A program made the translations under genes and the position numbers. Positions 60,759 to 64,000 of a stretch of DNA of 64,000 nt are shown here, piece by piece; within the stretch, counting starts at the first letter, position 1; the number at the start of each line of letters is the position of its first letter. Below the pieces are notes generated by a model. It made no database searches. It worked only from the letters and a program-made list of their open reading frames with translations, and was not told the origin of the DNA. The DNA is from Brachybacterium subflavum (lineage in GTDB: Bacteria > Actinomycetota > Actinomycetes > Actinomycetales > Dermabacteraceae), in assembly GCF_009299795.1 (NCBI RefSeq), contig NZ_VIGP01000005.1, positions 186,001 to 250,000 on the forward strand. The letters run 5' to 3'.

Positions 60759-61421
60759 ATGACCTCGCACGACGCGACCCCAGCACCCGACGCCGCGCAG
60801 TCGCTCGGCTCCGACGACCGCGCTTCCGCGGACGACCACGCCGCCGCCCCCTGGCTCGTGGTGGTCGACCCGCAGCGGATCTTCGCCGACCCGGCCTCGA
60901 AGTGGTCCTCGCCGTTCTTCGACCAGGCCATGGAGCGCATCGCCCTGCTCGCGGCGCACGTGGGGCCCGAGCGCACCGTGGTGACCCGCTGGCTGCCCAC
61001 GGCCGACCGCGCCGGCTCCTGGGGCGCGTACTTCCGCGCCTGGCCGTTCGCCGACGTCTCCGCCGAGGACCCGCTCTACGACCTGGTCGGTGCGGCGCAG
61101 GGCCTGTCCTCGCACCTGAGCGTCGACGCGCCCTCCTTCGGCAAGTGGGGCGACGGGCTCGAGGAGGTCGTGGGCCCGCAGCCCGAGCTGCTGCTCACGG
61201 GGGTCTCGACCGACTGCTGCGTGCTCTCCACCGCCCTCGCCGCGGCCGACGCCGGCGCGCACGTGCGCGTGGTGACCGACGCCTGCGCCGCCTCCAGCGG
61301 GGAGAACGCGACGGCGGCCCTGCACGTCATGGGCCTGTACGCGCCGCAGATCGAGCTGACGACCTCGGCGGAGCTCCTGCAGGGCGCCGCCGGGCCATGG
61401 CAGGGTGAGGCGCAGGACTGA
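60759..61421 (+). CDS. isochorismatase-family cysteine hydrolase
   Basis: A 220-residue hydrolase. The catalytic Asp is in VVVDPQRIF, a Lys in FGKWGDG and the nucleophile in GVSTDCCVLSTAL, so the triad appears present. A Ser/Asp-rich head of about 30 residues is unusual. The ATG at 60759 follows aaggag. It lies downstream of a nucleobase-type permease, so a nicotinamide-, ureide- or related amide is a plausible substrate. It differs from the nicotinamidase fused at 49403-51394. Confidence 0.86.
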   Translation: MTSHDATPAPDAAQSLGSDDRASADDHAAAPWLVVVDPQRIFADPASKWSSPFFDQAMERIALLAAHVGPERTVVTRWLPTADRAGSWGAYFRAWPFADVSAEDPLYDLVGAAQGLSSHLSVDAPSFGKWGDGLEEVVGPQPELLLTGVSTDCCVLSTALAAADAGAHVRVVTDACAASSGENATAALHVMGLYAPQIELTTSAELLQGAAGPWQGEAQD

Positions 61422-61437
61422 CGCGGGCAAACAGGTC

Positions 61438-61635
61438 ATGTGCGGGCACTGCGGCGGCAGCCAGTTCCGCGTGCGACGGGTGCTGCTGAACTCCGGCACC
61501 TCCGAGCTGTTCGGCTTCGCGGCCTTCAGTCCCGAGGCGATCGCACTGGCCTGCGTGCAGTGCGGCAAGATGCAGGAGTTCGAGGACGGCCGCGTCGAGC
61601 TCGTCGCCGCCGAGCAGCAGCCGGGCGGGAAGTGA
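61438..61635 (+). CDS. small zinc-ribbon protein
   Basis: A 65-residue protein with two Cys pairs, CGHCG near residue 2 and CVQCG near residue 40, which should bind one zinc ion. Between them RVRRVLLNSGTSELFGFAAF is mostly beta-strand-like. It resembles short ribbon proteins of unknown role. ATG 61438 is favoured because the first Cys pair directly follows; a GTG at 61405 would overlap the hydrolase gene. Confidence 0.72.
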   Translation: MCGHCGGSQFRVRRVLLNSGTSELFGFAAFSPEAIALACVQCGKMQEFEDGRVELVAAEQQPGGK

Positions 61636-61661
61636 CCGGCCCCGGCTGCGGCGAGTAGGCG

Positions 61662-61728
61662 CTTCGATGTCTCCCAGTGAGGTCTCGACGCCATAGAGGG
61701 CGTGAGGTCTCACTGGGAGACATCGAAG
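61662..61728. terminator. long bidirectional hairpin between convergent genes
   Basis: Perfect 20-bp arms at 61662-61681 and 61709-61728, with a nested acgcc-n6-ggcgt stem inside. The decamer gtgaggtctc occurs directly at 61677-61686 and 61702-61711. It lies between the zinc-ribbon gene and the convergent phosphoesterase gene, as expected for a two-way terminator, but its size and repeats suggest an interspersed element. Confidence 0.65.
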
Positions 61729-61731
61729 GCA

Positions 61732-64000
61732 TCAGTGGCGGCCGTGGCCCTGGCCCTTGTCCTTGCCGTGGCCCATCCCGTCGCCCTTGCCCTTCCCGGG
61801 ATGGCCGCCGTCGTCGTCCTGGGCGGTGCCCGTGCCGGTGAAGACGCCGTACTGGACGATCCCCTCGGAGAGGTCGTTGGAGGAGCCCTTCAGAGCGACT
61901 TTCCGCGCCGCCTTCCTGTCGGCCGCGGCGGCCTCGGGGTCGGCCTGCTTCCCGTCGCCCACCCGCGAGACGTCCCGGGTCACGGCGAACCAGCCGTAGG
62001 GCTTCCCGTCCTCCAGTCCCTTCCAGGTCACGCGGGCGTCCTCGCCGGAGCCGTGGACCACCTCACCGATCGCGTCGTCGGTGGGGGTGACGCCCATCAG
62101 CGCGTCGGTCGTGAACGCGGTGGTGCGGCCGTCGAACTGGACGGGGACGCGGAAGTCGTCCTCACGGCCGTCGTACCGCCCCTTGGTGTCGTACTCGCCC
62201 GCCCCGAACTCGTCGAGGTACGGGGAGAAGGTGTCCACGGAGACCTCGCCCCTGTCCAGGTCGAACTGGAGGAGGCGGAAGAAGCTCGCCCCGAAGCGCA
62301 GCCCGGTGTCCTTCCCGTAGCCGCCCTCCTCGGTGAGCCCCAGCTGGTCGGAGCCGACCTCGTAGAACTGGTAGTCGGCCAGCAGCTCGGTGACGTCGTT
62401 GCCCTTCTCGCCCACGTCGCGGCGCACGCTGATGCTGACGCCGTGCTCGTGGCCCGAGAGCACCAGGTCCGCGTTCGGGCTCTTGGAGAGCACGCGGTCG
62501 TGGATGATCTGGCCGTCGGCCGAGAAAGGACCGCCCCGGCCGTCGGGCGAGCTGCTGGGCTTGTTGTAGGCATGGGTGAGGACGATGCCGTTGCGCGTGG
62601 GGTACTTCGCGAGGATCCCGGCGGCCCAGTCGGCCTCCTCCTCGCTCACCGAGTAGCCGAGGTTCACGGTCACGAAGTCCTCGCCGCCCGCGCTGAACAG
62701 GTTGTAGGAGTTGGAGTTGTCGCCCTCCTTCCACGGGTGGTACTCGGCGCCCTCGGCCTTCCACGAGTCCTTCTGCTCCTGCGCCTCATAGCGCTCGGGG
62801 CCGAAGGTCTCGTTGAACAGGGACTCGTCGGTGCCGCCGAGGCTGTCGTGGTTGCCGGGGATCACGGCGTTGGGGATGCCGGTGTCCTCGAGCTTCTTCT
62901 GGGCGCCGTCGGCGAAGACCATCTCCTTCTCGGGGACGGAGCGGTCGGTGGCCCCGGAGTTCCAGGACTCCACGACGTCGCCGGTGTGCGCGACGAAGGC
63001 GACCTTGCGCTCCTCGCCGTGCTCGGCGAGCCAGCGGTAGGAGTCCTCGTAGGCGTTCGCCCACTCGGTGCGCTCGGCCGCGGTGGGCCGGGAGGTCGCC
63101 CCCTGCGAGAGGTACTGGGTATCGGTGATGTGCATGAGCGAGAAGTCGTAGTCGTCCGGGTCCTCGAAGGAGTCCTGGACCGGGGTGTCGAGATCGTCGG
63201 CGAAGGGATCCGTGCCCAGCACGAGCGTCCTGATGGTGCCGTCGTCGTCGTTCGCCTCGTCGGCCGTCGCGCTCAGCTCGACCTGCCCGTCGGAGGAACC
63301 GCGCGCGGAGTCGAGCACCTCGTAGCGGCCGGTCTCGGTATTCAGGGCGAGCAGCTGCACGGCCCGCTCGGGGTCGACCTCGCCGCGCCACAGCAGGCTC
63401 TGCCCGGCCTCGGTGAAGGGGATGTCGCTCGCGAGCGCCGGGATCTGGTCGGTCGCCGGGGTCTGCAGGGTCTTCCCGTCCGACGGCTGGAGCGCATCGT
63501 CCACGCGCTTCGCGCCCTTGAGCTGCACGTCCCCCGCGACGCCGTCCTTCTCGTCGAAGGCCGAGGCGGGGATCGTGCCCAGCTGCGCCTTCTTCGCGGA
63601 GGAGACGTCGCCCTCGAGGAAGGTGGTGCGCAGCGAGGCGCCGGTAGGGCTGGTGGCGCGGGCGGTGAGCTCCGCGGAGCCGCCACCGCTGGACTGGGCG
63701 GTGCCGCCCGCGGTGGGGATCGAGGTGGAGGTGAAGGCGGTCGAGCCGGAGACCTTCGCACCCAGGGAGTCGGTGCCGGAGTACGAGATCGCGTGGGTGC
63801 CGGCCTTCAGGCCCGGGCCGATCTCGTCGCCGAGGGCGATCTGCGTGCCGTCCAGCTCGTAGGTGAGGTCGCTTGCGAGCAGGTCCTCGTTCTCGACGGT
63901 GCCCTTGAACGTCGTCGGGCGGGTGAGCTGGTCGCCGGGCACGGGGCTGGTGAGGGTGAAGGCGGCCTGGTCCTCGGTGCGCGTGCCGAAGACGTCGGCA
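61732..64000 (-). CDS. metallophosphoesterase family protein (5' end outside window)
   Basis: At least 755 residues; the reading frame is still open at the window end, so the start and any signal peptide are missing. An Ig-like/Big-like region (about the first 110 visible residues) and a jelly-roll-like part are followed by a calcineurin-like phosphoesterase: MHITDTQYL, AHTGDVVE, PGNHDS, LTHAYN and SGHEHG are the metal-binding motifs in order. The C-terminus is a Gly/Lys/His-rich tail (GHPGKGKGDGMGHGK). Probably a secreted or surface enzyme acting on phosphate esters or nucleotides outside the cell. Confidence 0.87.
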   Translation of the reverse strand, partial: ADVFGTRTEDQAAFTLTSPVPGDQLTRPTTFKGTVENEDLLASDLTYELDGTQIALGDEIGPGLKAGTHAISYSGTDSLGAKVSGSTAFTSTSIPTAGGTAQSSGGGSAELTARATSPTGASLRTTFLEGDVSSAKKAQLGTIPASAFDEKDGVAGDVQLKGAKRVDDALQPSDGKTLQTPATDQIPALASDIPFTEAGQSLLWRGEVDPERAVQLLALNTETGRYEVLDSARGSSDGQVELSATADEANDDDGTIRTLVLGTDPFADDLDTPVQDSFEDPDDYDFSLMHITDTQYLSQGATSRPTAAERTEWANAYEDSYRWLAEHGEERKVAFVAHTGDVVESWNSGATDRSVPEKEMVFADGAQKKLEDTGIPNAVIPGNHDSLGGTDESLFNETFGPERYEAQEQKDSWKAEGAEYHPWKEGDNSNSYNLFSAGGEDFVTVNLGYSVSEEEADWAAGILAKYPTRNGIVLTHAYNKPSSSPDGRGGPFSADGQIIHDRVLSKSPNADLVLSGHEHGVSISVRRDVGEKGNDVTELLADYQFYEVGSDQLGLTEEGGYGKDTGLRFGASFFRLLQFDLDRGEVSVDTFSPYLDEFGAGEYDTKGRYDGREDDFRVPVQFDGRTTAFTTDALMGVTPTDDAIGEVVHGSGEDARVTWKGLEDGKPYGWFAVTRDVSRVGDGKQADPEAAAADRKAARKVALKGSSNDLSEGIVQYGVFTGTGTAQDDDGGHPGKGKGDGMGHGKDKGQGHGRH

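Noticed and set aside
1-64000. CRISPR arrays, tRNA/rRNA genes, transposases, integrases and phage genes
   Set aside because: No regularly spaced repeats, cloverleaf-like sequences or such protein families were seen on reading both strands.

Overview
The window is very G+C-rich chromosomal DNA with short intergenic gaps and genes on both strands. Start codons are often GTG, and many promoters read TAnnnT about 6-8 bases upstream of the start codon, with no Shine-Dalgarno sequence. Together with mycothiol-type DinB (DUF664) proteins, a 13E12/DUF222 HNH protein and a HelR-like RNA polymerase motor, this points to an actinobacterium. A Dermabacteraceae (Brachybacterium-like) organism is my best guess; it rests on gene content and style, not on any search.

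Layout. 1-5.6 kb: a carbohydrate locus with an SDR dehydrogenase, an FCD/GntR regulator, a divergent SorC-type regulator, a sugar-porter MFS transporter and a Cys-type sulfatase. 5.6-11.2 kb: an APC permease with a universal stress protein, an aldo/keto reductase, and an IclR regulator facing a dicarboxylate/glutamate symporter. 11.3-23.4 kb: a MerR regulator with an aldo/keto reductase, then exporters (EamA, MFS, FUSC), an alpha/beta hydrolase, a DinB protein, an SDR, an amino-acid permease and a CPBP protease. 23.4-35.1 kb: a fructosamine kinase, an EamA-methyltransferase pair, a LysR-CDF pair, YccF, VOC proteins, a hydrolase-MFS pair and a racemase. 35.2-37.6 kb: the HNH/DUF222 gene with a strong 3' hairpin and an upstream spacer holding DnaA-box-like sites. 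37.6-43.2 kb: a flavoprotein, a hydrolase and a translationally coupled HelR-MraY operon. 43.2-48.6 kb: small cassettes (DinB, PfpI-NTF2, TetR-membrane protein, ArsR-SRPBCC, PfpI facing GlxA). 48.6-53.5 kb: NAD salvage (a fused nicotinate phosphoribosyltransferase-nicotinamidase with an NrtR-like Nudix protein), then phospholipase D with an ASCH protein. 53.6-57.5 kb: a WXG100-type protein with a glycine-zipper region and an acidic partner gene, bracketed by duplicated PH-like genes. 57.5-64 kb: FUSC exporter, NCS1 permease, isochorismatase-family hydrolase, zinc ribbon, and a metallophosphoesterase cut by the window end.

The two regions most likely to hold something undescribed are the WXG100/PH-like island (53.6-57.5 kb), which has a perfect 30-bp palindrome in its divergent promoter, and the HelR-MraY operon (39.9-43.2 kb), which joins an RNA polymerase rescue factor to a stand-alone cell-wall enzyme. 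Regulator-target logic is readable at several promoters (IclR, MerR, TetR, ArsR) because dyads lie exactly on or between the -35 and -10 boxes. No tRNA, rRNA, CRISPR array, transposase or phage gene was seen.
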